A DNA stretch of 64,000 bases from JACRCT01 sp049841135 (GCA_049841135.1 JASGHK010000005.1:1798001-1862000); one strand, 5' to 3'; positions 1 to 9,305 are shown, counted from the stretch's first letter. Notes: generated from the sequence alone by a model not told the origin. Numbers and translations are program-made.

Positions 1-165
1 GGCACGGCGCTCGGCCACGTCGGGTCGGCCGCCGAGTGCGCGGGCAACGCCTTCTACGTCGAGGGCGGCGCTTTCGAGCTCTGCCCCGACGCCTGCCTGC
101 TGTGGCGCAGCGACCCGACGGCGAGCGCGGAGGTGACCTTCCGCTGCCACGCGGCGACGCCGTAG
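1..165 (+). CDS. C-terminal end of a probable VWA-domain secreted protein (partial)
   Basis: The reading frame is open from the first base and stops at a TAG at 163-165, so only the last 54 residues are present. The piece has four cysteines and a segment reading FELCPDACLLWRSDP followed by VTFRCHA. That spacing resembles the C-terminal tail of von Willebrand factor A domain proteins common in Myxococcota, where an LCP-x-x-C motif is followed by a short strand ending in a Cys. The family call is by resemblance to this tail only, since the domain itself lies outside the window. The gene converges on the MYXO-CTERM gene at 269-1135, with a 9-bp repeat array between them. Confidence 0.5.
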   Translation, partial: GTALGHVGSAAECAGNAFYVEGGAFELCPDACLLWRSDPTASAEVTFRCHAATP

Positions 166-182
166 GCCTCGAGCAACGCGAA

Positions 183-234
183 GTCCACGGGACCTATGGG
201 TCGCATACGTCCCATAGGTCCCATACGTCCCAGG
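183..234. repeat. 9-bp-period tandem array, array 1 (unit GTCCCATAS)
   Basis: About 5.8 units of 9 bp lie between two convergent genes. The best units read GTCCCATAG and GTCCCATAC. The left part runs in the opposite sense, so GGGACCTATGGG at 189-200 and CCCATAGGTCCC at 211-222 form a perfect 12-bp inverted repeat around a 10-base loop. The same period and GTCC start recur at five other places in the window. Confidence 0.85.
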
Positions 235-268
235 TCGACGGCGCCGGCCCCGGCGCCGTCGCAAAGGT

Positions 269-1135
269 TCACCCGTGCGAGTGCCGTGACCGGAGCAGCG
301 CGAAGCCGGCGAGGGCCAGGAACGCCAGGCCCGAGCCGGCGCCGGCGCCCGCGGTGGAGCAGCCCTGCGCGGGGGAGTCGGAGGGTGACTCGGAGTCGCT
401 CTCGGGGACGAAGGCGTTGGCCGAGCGGCCCACGCCGAACTGATCGACCGGATAGACGTAGTAGGTCAGTCCGCGGCTGTCCTGGATGGGGTCGGTGAAG
501 TCGGTGGAGGTCGGCTCGCCGACGGTCTTCTCGACGGTGCCGGTGGCGGTCTGGTCGAGGCGGATGACGACGTACTTCTCGATGGAGACCGGTGCGCCGC
601 CACCGCTTCCCGCGCGGCCGGCGGGAGCGGTCCAGGTCAGCTTGACCCCGTCCTCGGTGCGCGTGCCGCTGGGGCTGCCAGGCGCGGCGAGCGCGCCGGG
701 GACGTAGACGGAGACGGTGCTCTTGGGCCCGTCGGCCTTGGCGTTGTCGCGGAAGGCGCCGACCTGGAAGGTCCAGTCCTTGCCGGTCTTGCCGTCCCGG
801 TGCTCCTTCCAGTCGATTCCCCAGTCGTAGGTGAGCGAGCGGCGGTCCCAGGGGGAGAAGGGCATGGACTCCAGGCCCTCACCCCAGTCGGCCTTGACGC
901 CGTAGTAGCCCTCCACCCCGTCGTAGTCGAGCTGCGCGGCGGCGTCCCAGACCAGGCGGACCACGAAGCAGTTGGTGCACTTGAGCGCCGTGCTCAGCGG
1001 GCCGACGGGCACGACCTCGCCGCGAAGCGAGCCGCAGTCCCCCGGCGGCGGGGCCTCCCCGGCGAGCGCGAGCCCGGGGACGAAGAGCGAGAGCAGGAGC
1101 GTGAGGGCGACGGCGGAGGGCTTGGAGCGCGTCAT
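269..1135 (-). CDS. Secreted fibronectin-III-like protein with MYXO-CTERM anchor
   Basis: This 288-residue protein starts at the ATG at 1135, seven bases after a GAGGA ribosome-binding site. A longer open frame upstream has no such signal. It begins with a signal peptide (hydrophobic core ALTLLLSLFVPGLALA). The middle part has two cysteines (KCTNC). Residues about 155-245 look like a fibronectin type III domain (VKLTWTAPAG, then YYVYPVDQFG). The tail is a MYXO-CTERM sorting signal: a Gly-Cys pair in SPAQGCSTAG, a Gly/Ala hydrophobic stretch and a basic end (RSRH). In Myxococcota this tail directs processing and surface anchoring. The binding partner or substrate is unknown. Confidence 0.8.
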   Translation of the reverse strand: MTRSKPSAVALTLLLSLFVPGLALAGEAPPPGDCGSLRGEVVPVGPLSTALKCTNCFVVRLVWDAAAQLDYDGVEGYYGVKADWGEGLESMPFSPWDRRSLTYDWGIDWKEHRDGKTGKDWTFQVGAFRDNAKADGPKSTVSVYVPGALAAPGSPSGTRTEDGVKLTWTAPAGRAGSGGGAPVSIEKYVVIRLDQTATGTVEKTVGEPTSTDFTDPIQDSRGLTYYVYPVDQFGVGRSANAFVPESDSESPSDSPAQGCSTAGAGAGSGLAFLALAGFALLRSRHSHG

Positions 1136-1334
1136 GGTTCCATCCTCGGTCAGTGAATTCGGCCGGAGGAGGCAGTAGCAGGCAGCCCGACGCGCCGCAA
1201 GGTAGCGCCCCGGCCGGGCTGGCTCGTCTTGGACGAGACCCGACACCGGGGCCGGTCGTGGTCCTCCCCCCGCCGGACGGGTTGATCGCTGCGCTGCGTG
1301 CAAGCCCCCGGGCCCCGCAGGTACGCTCTGCCCC

Positions 1335-2928
1335 ATGTCCAAGGCGGTCCCCTTCGGCCGGTACCTCTTGCTCAATCCCATCAAGGACGGCGGCATGTCC
1401 GGGATCTGGCGCGCCAGGCCGCAGGGCGAGGCGTCGGTGGTCGCGGTCAAGCGCGTGCTGCCCGCCTTCGCCGAGGACCCGGAGATGCTGGCGCTCTTCC
1501 TGGACGAGGCCCGCGTCTCGGTGCAGCTGACGCACCCGAACATCGCGCGGGTCTTCGACCTGGGCCGGGTCGGCGAGGCGCTCTACCTGGCCATGGAGTA
1601 CGTGCCCGGGGTGGACCTGCGCACCCTCTTCCGGCACGAGGCCTCCCGGAAGGCGCGCATGCCCTTGCCCCTGGCGGTCTTCGTGCTCGCCAAGATCGCC
1701 GACGCGCTCGACTACGCGCACCGCCGCACCGACGCCAAGGGCCGGCCGCTGCGCATCGTCCACCGCGACGTCGCGCCCGACAATTGCCTCGTCACCTTCG
1801 ACGGCGAGGTGAAGCTCATCGACTTCGGGGTGGCCAAGGCCGAGAGCCAGAGCCAGAAGACCGAGGCCGGCGCGCTCAAGGGCAAGCTCAGCTACATGAG
1901 CCCGGAGCAGGTGATCGGCAAGGATCTCGACCGCCGCAGCGACGTCTTCTCGCTGGGGATCGTGCTCTGGGAGATGGCCACCGGCGAGCGCCTGTTCTTC
2001 CGCGAGAACCAGCTGGAGATCCTGCGGCTGGTGCGCACGGCCCAGGTCCCGCCGCCCAGCGAGCTCAACCCCGAGGTGCCGCCCGAGCTGGACGCGGTGA
2101 TCCTCAAGGCGCTCTCGCGCGAGCGGGAGGGGCGCTTCGCCTGGGCCTCCGAGCTCGCCGCGCGGCTGCGCGCCTGCCTGTCCGCCATGGAGAGCCCGCC
2201 GGCGGCGGCCCACCTGCGCAAGTACCTGTCGCTGGCGTTCCCCAAGGAGCTGGCCGCCGAGCGGCAGCGGCGCACGGAGTGGCAGCGCTACGAGCGGGAG
2301 ACCGCGGCGCCGACGATGATGGACCTGAAGGCCATCAAGCTGCCGCCGCTCAAGCCCCGGGCATCGCCTCCCATTCCTCCTCCTCCGCCTCCAGTCAAGG
2401 CGCTTCGCGCGGGCGACGATCTCCGAGTGGGACGAGCTCGACGGCGAAGAGCGGCCGACCCTGCCGCTGCCGAGCATTCACACCGGGATGGAGCTGCCCG
2501 ACGAGCTGCTCGACCCGGCGGCCGAGCTGCCGCCGCCCATCCCTTCGCCGCGCGCGGGGACCCGCGCGCTGCAGTCCTTCGCCGAGAAGGTCAGCGACGC
2601 CGACGCGCCGCCCACGCGGGCGATGGAGGCGTTCCAGGAAGAGGTCGCGGAGGACCCGGTTGCAGGGCCCACGCGGATGATGGGGGCCTTCGAGGAGCCG
2701 GACGAGGACTCCAATGCCGGGCCGCTGCCGACCCGGGTGACGGACGCGTTCGCCGAGCCGGAGATGGCGAAGCGCGATTCGCCGCCCAAGCCGACCGATC
2801 GCCGGCCCTTCCCGGCCGGACCGGCCGACGACACGGAGCCGTTGCGCGCGCCGCGCCAGCGTCGCCCTGCGCCGCTGGAGGGGACGGCGCCGCCGGCGTT
2901 GATGCCCAAGAAGCCGGCGAAGCGCTGA
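1335..2928 (+). CDS. Ser/Thr protein kinase with PTRxxxAF repeats, frameshifted
   Basis: Residues about 8-290 form a Hanks-type kinase domain: glycine loop KDGGMSGIW, ATP lysine in VAVKRVL, catalytic HRDVAPDNC, metal-binding DFG in LIDFGVA, and SPE in place of APE. A proline-rich linker follows. Near 2345-2410 the frame breaks: the kinase ends in one frame and clear coding sequence (ISEWDELDGEERP) continues one base later. Removing one base gives a protein of about 530 residues. The C-terminal part holds three repeats, PTRAMEAFQEE, PTRMMGAFEEP and PTRVTDAFAEP, whose threonines could be phosphorylation sites (inference). No transmembrane segment is seen, so it is probably cytoplasmic. The break lies near a CCT/CCG simple-sequence tract, so sequencing error or phase variation are both possible. 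Confidence 0.85.
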
Positions 2929-3056
2929 CCGGGAGCGAGCCGAGGTCGCGTCGAAGCCGCGGCGCGTAGCGAAGACGCTGAGGGCTCACGAGCGCAGGTG
3001 AAGGTTTCGACGGCCACGCGCGTCGTGGTGGCGGGCCGAAAGCGACGGCGACCACA

Positions 3057-4592
3057 GTGACCCTTCCTCCGCGACCGCTTCTGACGCTCCTCCTCGGGCT
3101 GATGCTCCTCGTCGGTTGCAGCGCCGGCGCTCGTCGCGCGCACCCGGCCGCGGCGCAGCCGAAGTCGCCGGAGGACATCCTGGCTGGCGTCGAGCACCTC
3201 AACGCCCTTCGGACTGCGGCGGGACTGCCAGCGGTGGCCTTCGACGAGGACCTCTCGGCCGGCGCTGCGCTCCACGCGCGCTACCTCGATCTCAACCAGG
3301 GCCGGCCCGAGCTCGAAGGGCTGCGCGCGCACCACGAGGTCCCAGGGCTGCCGGGCTACACCGCCGAGGGCGCCCGCGCCGGCGAAGAGAGCAACTTGTC
3401 GACCGGCGACGCGACGCCCAGCGGCGCCGTCGACACCTGGCTCGCGACGCTCTACCACCGCACGCCGATGCTCAGCCCGAGGCTGCGGGCGGTGGGCTTC
3501 GCCTACGGAGCCAAGAAGACGTACGTGCTGCGCTTCCGCTTCGACTCCGAAGCGGTCAGTAGCAGCGCCGCACCCGTCGCCTATCCCTACTCGGGCCAGC
3601 CGGACGCGCCGCGCTTCTTCTCGCACTCGAGGGAGACGCCCGAGCCACGCCCGGCGGTCTGGAGAGGCAAGAGCTGGGGCGAGGACGTGCTCATGCGCAG
3701 CGGCTTCCCGGTGACGCTGGCCTTCGACCGGGCAGCGCGGATCAGCAGCGTCCAGGCGCGGCTGTTCGCAGCGGATGGCACGCCGGTGGAGGCGGCCGTC
3801 TCCTCGCCCGAGGCGCCGGCGCTCGACTTCCCGCAGGGCAACGTCGTGTGCGTGCTGCCGCGGGCGCCGCTGGCGCCGGGGACGCCGTTCCAGGTGCGGA
3901 TCGACGCCGCGATCGATGGCCACCCGCGGCGCTTCGAGTGGTCCTTCCGTACGGTCGCAGTGGCCGAGGTGGACGTCGCGACGCCTCCCACCTTCGAGGG
4001 AGTGCGCGGCGCCATCGCCTTCCAAGGGCGGGTCGAGGGCGTGCACCGGATGACCTTGTGCGACGAGCCGCCGAAGAAGACCTGCGTCGGCGTGTACGTC
4101 CTCGCGCTGGAGACGGTGCCCGCTTCGAAGAAGCGGATCGAGGTGCAGGCCCCCGAGTCTCTCGGCGCCACGGCGTCGCTCCTGACACTCGTCGGCGAGC
4201 GGGTGCGCGTCCAGGGCGAGCTGCGGGTGCTGTCGGCGACGAACGCCCAGGTGCAGCTCGAGGCGATGGCCGCGCTCTCCGTCCTGCCGGGCGACCTGCC
4301 AGTGGTCGACGCGAGCGACGCGGCGGCGCTCGACGCGCACGACGGAGGCTTCGTGCTCCTGCGAGGAACTCTCCAGCCTCCGCTGCTGCACAACGTGGGG
4401 TCGCCGGCCTACCTGCCGCTCGATGCGCGCGGGAGCGCGTACCTGTACGTCGGCGAGGAGCTGCTCCAGGCGCTGGGACCGCTCGTGGGAAAAGGCGTCG
4501 TGGTCCGCGGCCGACTGGCGAAGGGGGCGCCCAACGCCGGCTCGCGGTTTGTCTACGCCTCGAGCCCGGCGCAGGTGACCCCCACGCGCTGA
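3057..4592 (+). CDS. CAP/SCP-domain lipoprotein
   Basis: The 511-residue protein starts with GTG. Its signal peptide ends in the lipobox LLVGC, so it should be a lipoprotein. Residues about 38-165 match the CAP (cysteine-rich secretory, PR-1, SCP) fold as found in bacteria: an initial helix (ILAGVEHLNALRTAAGLPAV), a histidine-bearing helix (GAALHARYLDLN) and a late VGFAYG strand. The remaining 340 residues read as beta-rich domains: an Ig-like stretch (SGFPVTLAFDR) and two OB-fold-like stretches (GERVRVQGELRV, GKGVVVRGRLAKG). Bacterial CAP proteins are extracellular and of varied, mostly unproven function. No operon partner is evident. Confidence 0.75.
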   Translation: MTLPPRPLLTLLLGLMLLVGCSAGARRAHPAAAQPKSPEDILAGVEHLNALRTAAGLPAVAFDEDLSAGAALHARYLDLNQGRPELEGLRAHHEVPGLPGYTAEGARAGEESNLSTGDATPSGAVDTWLATLYHRTPMLSPRLRAVGFAYGAKKTYVLRFRFDSEAVSSSAAPVAYPYSGQPDAPRFFSHSRETPEPRPAVWRGKSWGEDVLMRSGFPVTLAFDRAARISSVQARLFAADGTPVEAAVSSPEAPALDFPQGNVVCVLPRAPLAPGTPFQVRIDAAIDGHPRRFEWSFRTVAVAEVDVATPPTFEGVRGAIAFQGRVEGVHRMTLCDEPPKKTCVGVYVLALETVPASKKRIEVQAPESLGATASLLTLVGERVRVQGELRVLSATNAQVQLEAMAALSVLPGDLPVVDASDAAALDAHDGGFVLLRGTLQPPLLHNVGSPAYLPLDARGSAYLYVGEELLQALGPLVGKGVVVRGRLAKGAPNAGSRFVYASSPAQVTPTR

Positions 4593-4709
4593 GCTGAACG
4601 CCCGAGGACCGAGGAATGAATCACCGTCTGATGTAGATGCTCATCACTTTTCGCCGCAGGCCGGAGGACGGGCTCCGTGGCCACGACCTCGGCTTGATAC
4701 GCTTCGCGC

Positions 4710-5792
4710 ATGAGCGAACCCTCGACGACCCCAGCCGCGAATCTCGAGAAGAAGGTGGTCCGCACCAGTCCGGTGCTGTGGATCCTCGGAGGCGCTCTCG
4801 CGCTGCTCCTGTCCGGGTTGGGGACGCAGGCCCTCGAGGACCTGGCCGACCTCTTTGCGGAGCCGCAGCGCGAGGGCTACCTGCAGCCCAAGGTCGAGCC
4901 GCTGCGGCGCGAGCGCGAGGCGCTGTCCGCGGCCGAGGACCCGCGCCGCGTGCCGCTGCAGCGTGCGGAAGACGACCTCCGGGTCCTCGAGCGCACCGTC
5001 TCGACGGCGGAGCAGGGCTGGCGCACCTGGCTGGAGACGCGCGCCACCCTGGGTCCGAGCTCCGGCGAGGACCAGGAGCTGCGCTCGCGACGCGACAAGC
5101 TCGACGGGCTGCGGCAGGAGCGCGACCGCGCTTCCCAGGCCTTGGAGGCGATGCGGCGCGAGCCCGACCCGCGGACGGCTGCTTTGGCCGACCTCGACCG
5201 CCGGATAGCGGAGGCCGAGCGCGCCGCCGACGGGGACTACGCGGCGGCCCATCGGGTCTGGACCCTCAAGGTCCTCGCCGCGAGGCTGGGGCTGGTCGTG
5301 CCGATCTGGGCGTTCGCCGCCTGGCTGTGGGCACGCCGGCGCGAGAGCCGCTACATCACGTTGCTGTGGGGCTACTGGGCCTTCTCCGTCTGGATGCTGT
5401 TCTGGGGAATCGGCCCCTACCTCCCGCACTACGGCGGCTACTTCCCGTTGGCGATCGGCGCGGTCGTCACCGTGTGGGTCTCGGTCTCGCTCGTGCGCTA
5501 CTTCAATCTCCGGGCCCCCATGCGCCGCAGGAAGATCGTGGACCGGGCCATCGCCCGGCACCGCTGCCCGAACTGCGACCGCGACTACCTGCTCGGCCGG
5601 GAGGTCGGGACCGACATCGGGCTGGCGCGCAAGTCCACCACTCGGCGTTACGACGCCGAGGCGCTGCGCCCCCACGCCTGTCCCGCGTGTGGCCTGCCGC
5701 TCTTCGCCGAGTGCCCGGCGTGCAAGAGCGTGCAGGTGGTGCACCTGGATGCCTGCGCCTCCTGTGGTGCGAGTTGGCCGCCGGCGACGTGA
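4710..5792 (+). CDS. Membrane protein with coiled coil and C-terminal zinc-ribbon cysteines
   Basis: I do not recognise this 360-residue family. One transmembrane segment lies at about residues 22-42 (WILGGALALLLSGLG). A charged coiled coil spans about 55-175. Three more membrane helices lie at about 185-262 (VVPIWAFAAWLW, WGYWAFSVWMLFWGIG and GAVVTVWVSVSLV). The C-terminus has four Cys pairs, CPNC, CPAC, CPAC and CASC, which suggests two zinc ribbons on the cytoplasmic side. The layout suggests a membrane sensor or scaffold, but no enzyme motif supports a function. Confidence 0.6.
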   Translation: MSEPSTTPAANLEKKVVRTSPVLWILGGALALLLSGLGTQALEDLADLFAEPQREGYLQPKVEPLRREREALSAAEDPRRVPLQRAEDDLRVLERTVSTAEQGWRTWLETRATLGPSSGEDQELRSRRDKLDGLRQERDRASQALEAMRREPDPRTAALADLDRRIAEAERAADGDYAAAHRVWTLKVLAARLGLVVPIWAFAAWLWARRRESRYITLLWGYWAFSVWMLFWGIGPYLPHYGGYFPLAIGAVVTVWVSVSLVRYFNLRAPMRRRKIVDRAIARHRCPNCDRDYLLGREVGTDIGLARKSTTRRYDAEALRPHACPACGLPLFAECPACKSVQVVHLDACASCGASWPPAT

Positions 5793-5897
5793 GCCGCTGC
5801 CGGGCTGCGGGCCCAGGCGGCAGGCTCGGTCCAATCGCTGCCGACGCCCGTGCTGGAAGCTGAGAGACGTTGGAGCACCGCGAGCGCGGCGAGCCAG

Positions 5898-6812
5898 CTA
5901 GCCGCCGGCCAGGCGCTCCACGAGGGCCACCGGGTAGAGCGTGAAGCGCAGGAAGAAGACCATGTCGAGGCGAGCGGACGCGACTTCCTCGGGCAGCACC
6001 GAGAACGAGTTGCTGGTGATTCCGGCCTCGATGGAGAGCGGCGCCGCCGCCCGCCAGCTCACGGAAGCGGAGCACCACAGGCCATCGAGCTCCAGGCTCC
6101 GGGTGCCGGGGTCGAAGGGCAAGGGCGCGAAGGGATAGAGCTGGGCCTTCGTGAAGAGCAGGCTTCCCGACAACGTGAGGGAGCGCCAGGGGCGGAACTT
6201 CAGCGACGGGCCGTGCGCCAGCGCCCTCGCGACGTTCCGGCGGCCCGTCTCGCAGAACCAGGCATTGCACACCTGGGCCGTCGTGTACCGGTGGATGTTC
6301 TCGGTGTAGCGGACCAGGTACGAGAGCTCGAGCCCCTCGAGGAGCGCGAAGTCCCGGGAGGCCTGAGCCATGACTCCGACGCCGGCGACCAGCGTCGCCT
6401 CCTGCGACGACCCCGAGGTCGGCAAGAGCAGTTGCACGCCGCCCCCCGTGCGGAGGCCAAGCACCGGCACGGTCACTCCCGGGCTCGACACCGTGAGCAG
6501 CAAGTCGCTCCAGCCGTCCCACTCGACCTGTTCTGTCGAATCGGGAGCCTTGAAGCGGCCTTGCTCCCAATGGATCCGCGCGTCGAGCTCCAGCCAGTCG
6601 GTCGGCCGCCATCGCGGGTTGAACTCGAGCTGGTGGACCCAGACGGCGTCATCGCCGATTGGGATGGGGCCGTGGGTATAGCCGACGCTCGTCTCCCCCA
6701 GCCCGGTGCTCCACGGGAGCGACTCCTTGGCGCTCACCGAAGCCCCGGTGGTCACGCTCGCCACGACGAGGACGAGGCTGGAAAGGCGACCTGCTGCGTC
6801 GACTCTTCTCAC
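5898..6812 (-). CDS. Secreted protein, possibly an outer-membrane beta-barrel
   Basis: The 304-residue product starts at a GTG and has a signal peptide (SLVLVVASVTTGASVSA). The rest is a run of short amphipathic strands rich in aromatic residues, such as VWVHQLEFNPRW, WLELDARIHW, ELSYLVRYTEN and LTLSGSLLFTK. It ends FFLRFTLYPV before a short basic tail. This pattern resembles outer-membrane barrels or transporter-like proteins of unknown function. Two cysteines (CNAWFC) could form a disulfide. It is divergent from the lipoprotein gene at 6993 and shares a 180-base intergenic region with it. Confidence 0.55.
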   Translation of the reverse strand: MRRVDAAGRLSSLVLVVASVTTGASVSAKESLPWSTGLGETSVGYTHGPIPIGDDAVWVHQLEFNPRWRPTDWLELDARIHWEQGRFKAPDSTEQVEWDGWSDLLLTVSSPGVTVPVLGLRTGGGVQLLLPTSGSSQEATLVAGVGVMAQASRDFALLEGLELSYLVRYTENIHRYTTAQVCNAWFCETGRRNVARALAHGPSLKFRPWRSLTLSGSLLFTKAQLYPFAPLPFDPGTRSLELDGLWCSASVSWRAAAPLSIEAGITSNSFSVLPEEVASARLDMVFFLRFTLYPVALVERLAGG

Positions 6813-6992
6813 TTCGACTCCTCGCCGGTTGGATTGCGGCGGGGAGTGTGCAAGGACCCATGCGGACGGTCAACACCACCGCTGCGCCGAAGAGACGGTC
6901 CTTGCGTCGTGTACGGACCGCGGGTGGACGCCGGTGCCGCCTGTAGTAGCGTGCGTGTGGCTTCACGCCGTTTCCTTTGCGGAGGGCAACCC

Positions 6993-7412
6993 ATGCGAAC
7001 GTGGCTCTCGTTGATGGCGGTCCTGGTGCTGGTGGTCTGCAGCTCGTGCAAGACCCACCTCAAGAACGACGTGGACACCTACCCCGGCGGCAGTGTCCTG
7101 GGCATGGGCGGCAACGTCGAGCGCCCCGAGGGCACGCTCTTCCGCATCAAGCAGGTGGCCGGCGACGGCCCGCGCACGGTGGCCGAGCACTTCCGCAAGA
7201 CTCTGGTGGAGGGCAAGGGCTGGACCGAGGAGTCGGGAGCGGGCTTCATCTTCCGCCAGGGAAAGATGCGGGTCCCGTCCGTCACCGACTTCACCGATCC
7301 GAACATCGGCCCGGAGGATCCCAACGAGGCGGCGGGCTACGTGCTGGTCGCCGAGGCCAGCAACCAGACGTACATCTACATCCTGCGCTACGTGCCCAAG
7401 CCCAAGAAGTAG
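6993..7412 (+). CDS. Small lipoprotein of unknown function
   Basis: This 139-residue protein starts at the ATG at 6993, eight bases after GGAGG at 6981-6985. The longer open frame upstream lacks coding character. The signal peptide leads to a lipobox region VVCSSC. The mature part is small and soluble (RIKQVAGDGPRTVAEHFRK, then ending in a YIYILRYV strand and a basic tail). The mixed alpha-beta pattern resembles small periplasmic domains, but no family is recognised. Confidence 0.7.
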   Translation: MRTWLSLMAVLVLVVCSSCKTHLKNDVDTYPGGSVLGMGGNVERPEGTLFRIKQVAGDGPRTVAEHFRKTLVEGKGWTEESGAGFIFRQGKMRVPSVTDFTDPNIGPEDPNEAAGYVLVAEASNQTYIYILRYVPKPKK

Positions 7413-7807
7413 CTTCACTGCCGCGACCGCCAGAGCTGCCCGGCAGGTCGCGCTTCGTGGCTCGGAGCGCAGCCAGTCACGCGTTGCGGTCAAGCACGAC
7501 AGTGTCAGCACTGCAGAAGGTATGTCGGTGGGTGCCGACATACCTTCTGCACTCCGCGCCGGCTCCTGTTGCTCCGGCGTTCGCGACCGGGCTCCAGCGC
7601 TCACGCCCGTGGCCCCTGCGGCTCCGGTCGCACCAGCACGACCTCTTCACCGCCAAGAAGAAGACGAGGCTCAGCAGCGCCCGTGGGCCGACGCTTCGAC
7701 GACGTAAGGCTCGCGTCGCGGTGCGACGGAACGCGTTCACGCGGGCTCCGGTCACAAGCCGAGGCTTCGGCTGTCTAATGCGGCAGACCACCACGGAGCC
7801 CACATCC
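7413..7807. other. Intergenic region with a long perfect hairpin
   Basis: No coding sequence is apparent in these 395 bases. The only structure seen is the perfect inverted repeat at 7512-7551, described separately. The promoter of the sigma-factor gene must lie here, but no consensus boxes can be assigned with confidence. Confidence 0.6.
7512..7551. repeat. Perfect 17-bp inverted repeat with 6-base loop
   Basis: The left arm runs 7512-7528 (starting TGCAGAAGGTATG) and is exactly complementary to 7535-7551 around the loop TGGGTG. No T-run follows on either strand, so a classical intrinsic terminator is not supported. It could be an RNA hairpin, a protein-binding palindrome or a small repeat element. 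Confidence 0.8.
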
Positions 7808-8629
7808 ATGACCCTGGAAGAGCAAGCCAAGCGAGCCCTCGATGGAGATGCCGAGGCCTTGGAGACCCTCGTCCGCGCGATCCGCGACGACATCTACAAC
7901 CTGGCGCTGAGGATGCTCTGGCATCCCGAAGATGCTCGGGAGGCGACCCAGGAGATCCTGGTGAAGGTGCTGACCCACCTGGACTCCTTCCAAGGCCGGA
8001 GCGCCTTCAAGACCTGGGTCTACCGGATCGCGAGCAACTTCCTGCTCAACACGCGCAAGCGACGGGCCGAGCACGAGGAGGCCACCTTCGAGCTGTTCGC
8101 GCGCTCTCTGAGCCAGGGATCGGCGGACGCCTCGGGGATCAGCGAGCCGGAGCGGGCCGTCCTGGTGGAGGAGGTCAAGGTCGGCTGCACGCACGCGATG
8201 CTCCTTTGTCTCGACCGCGACCACCGCTTGGCCTACCTCCTCGGGGAGCTGTTCGGGCTCCCCGGGGACGAGGCCGCGGCGGTCCTGGAGGTCGAGCCGG
8301 CCACTTTCCGCAAGCGCCTCTCCCGCGCTCGAGAGCGGCTGGGCAACTTCGTCGAAGGCAACTGCGGCCTCGCGAACCCCGCAAGCTCCTGCCGCTGCAG
8401 CCGTCGGATCAAGCAGGCGACGGCCGATGGGCACCTCGACCCTGCGCACCTGCTCTTCGCCCATCACCCGCGCGCCGCTGAGCTGGTGGGCCCGCCCAAG
8501 GCCGAGATGGAGTCGCTCGCGCGGGCGGCCGAGCTCTTCCGCGCGAACCCGCGGTACGCCGCCCCCGAGACCCTGGGCCGCGAGCTCCGCGCGCTGCTCG
8601 AGAGCCGCAAGCTTCGAATCCTTCAGTAG
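7808..8629 (+). CDS. RNA polymerase sigma-70-type (ECF-like) factor with cysteine tail
   Basis: The ATG at 7808 is preceded by GGAG at nine bases. An in-frame ATG at 7778 is the alternative start. The 273-residue product has sigma region 2 (IYNLALRMLWHPEDAREATQ, then TWVYRIASNF) and region 4 with a helix-turn-helix (PGDEAAAVLEVEPATFRKRLSRARERL). After region 4 comes CGLANPASSCRC. A CG-x3-N-x4-CxC signature of this type is seen in a group of ECF-like factors and may bind metal or act as a built-in regulator (inference). No anti-sigma gene is adjacent. The next gene on the same strand is a small membrane protein. Confidence 0.85.
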   Translation: MTLEEQAKRALDGDAEALETLVRAIRDDIYNLALRMLWHPEDAREATQEILVKVLTHLDSFQGRSAFKTWVYRIASNFLLNTRKRRAEHEEATFELFARSLSQGSADASGISEPERAVLVEEVKVGCTHAMLLCLDRDHRLAYLLGELFGLPGDEAAAVLEVEPATFRKRLSRARERLGNFVEGNCGLANPASSCRCSRRIKQATADGHLDPAHLLFAHHPRAAELVGPPKAEMESLARAAELFRANPRYAAPETLGRELRALLESRKLRILQ

Positions 8630-8751
8630 CCCATCCCTGAGCCGGTTGACCTGGCTCGATCCCATCGCCAACGCAGCCACCGCAAGGCGAGGCGCAGCAG
8701 TCGTGCGCGGACGCCCCGGCGGACGGTTGGCTCGAATGCAAGGAGCTTCCC

Positions 8752-9093
8752 GTGAAGAAGTCGACCCTCGCCGTGTGCCTCGGAATCGCAGCCGGCGTCA
8801 TCGATGCCGTGCCCATGGTGCCGATGGGCTCGAGTGGCTTTGCGATCGCATCCGCCTTCGCCCACTGGGCGGTGCTCGGAGTGCTGATCACGTATGTGGA
8901 GATGGACCTCCGCGGCTGGCTCAAGGGCTTGCTGATTGGTCTCGCCTCGGCGGTGCCGGTGGCCTTGATGGTGGGCCCGAGCGAGCCAACGGCCCTCGGC
9001 CCGATCTTCGTCATGTCCGCCGTCCTCGGGAGCCTCGTAGGCTACCTCGGGGGGCGGTTCGCGCCGAACAGCGCCAAGACCGGCGAGGGCTAG
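8752..9093 (+). CDS. Small four-helix integral membrane protein
   Basis: The 113-residue protein starts at a GTG seven bases after AAGGAG. It is almost entirely hydrophobic with about four membrane spans: VCLGIAAGVIDAVPMV, AHWAVLGVLITYVEM, GLLIGLASAVPVALMVG and IFVMSAVLGSLVGYLGG. No family is recognised. It follows the sigma-factor gene on the same strand after 122 bases, so it could belong to that regulon. Confidence 0.65.
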   Translation: MKKSTLAVCLGIAAGVIDAVPMVPMGSSGFAIASAFAHWAVLGVLITYVEMDLRGWLKGLLIGLASAVPVALMVGPSEPTALGPIFVMSAVLGSLVGYLGGRFAPNSAKTGEG

Positions 9094-9305
9094 CAAGAAA
9101 GCGCCGCGCTCATCGGCTCCTGCGCATCGGCGTCGGGCCGCAGCCGCTCGACCCCGCCTGCAAAGAGTCGGCTTGGGGACCGTCGGCGTCTTCTTCAGCC
9201 ATCCCGAAGCTCGACCGACGTGCCGACAACCTGTGGCGGCGCCGCGGTGCCCGACGCCTGACACCGTCGAGCAGCGGAAGCAGTTTAAGGATGCCGAGGT
9301 GTCCC

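Noticed and set aside
5850..6992. Upstream extension of the 6993-7412 lipoprotein frame
   Set aside because: It overlaps the minus-strand gene at 5898-6812 and lacks coding character; the ATG at 6993 has GGAGG and a signal peptide.
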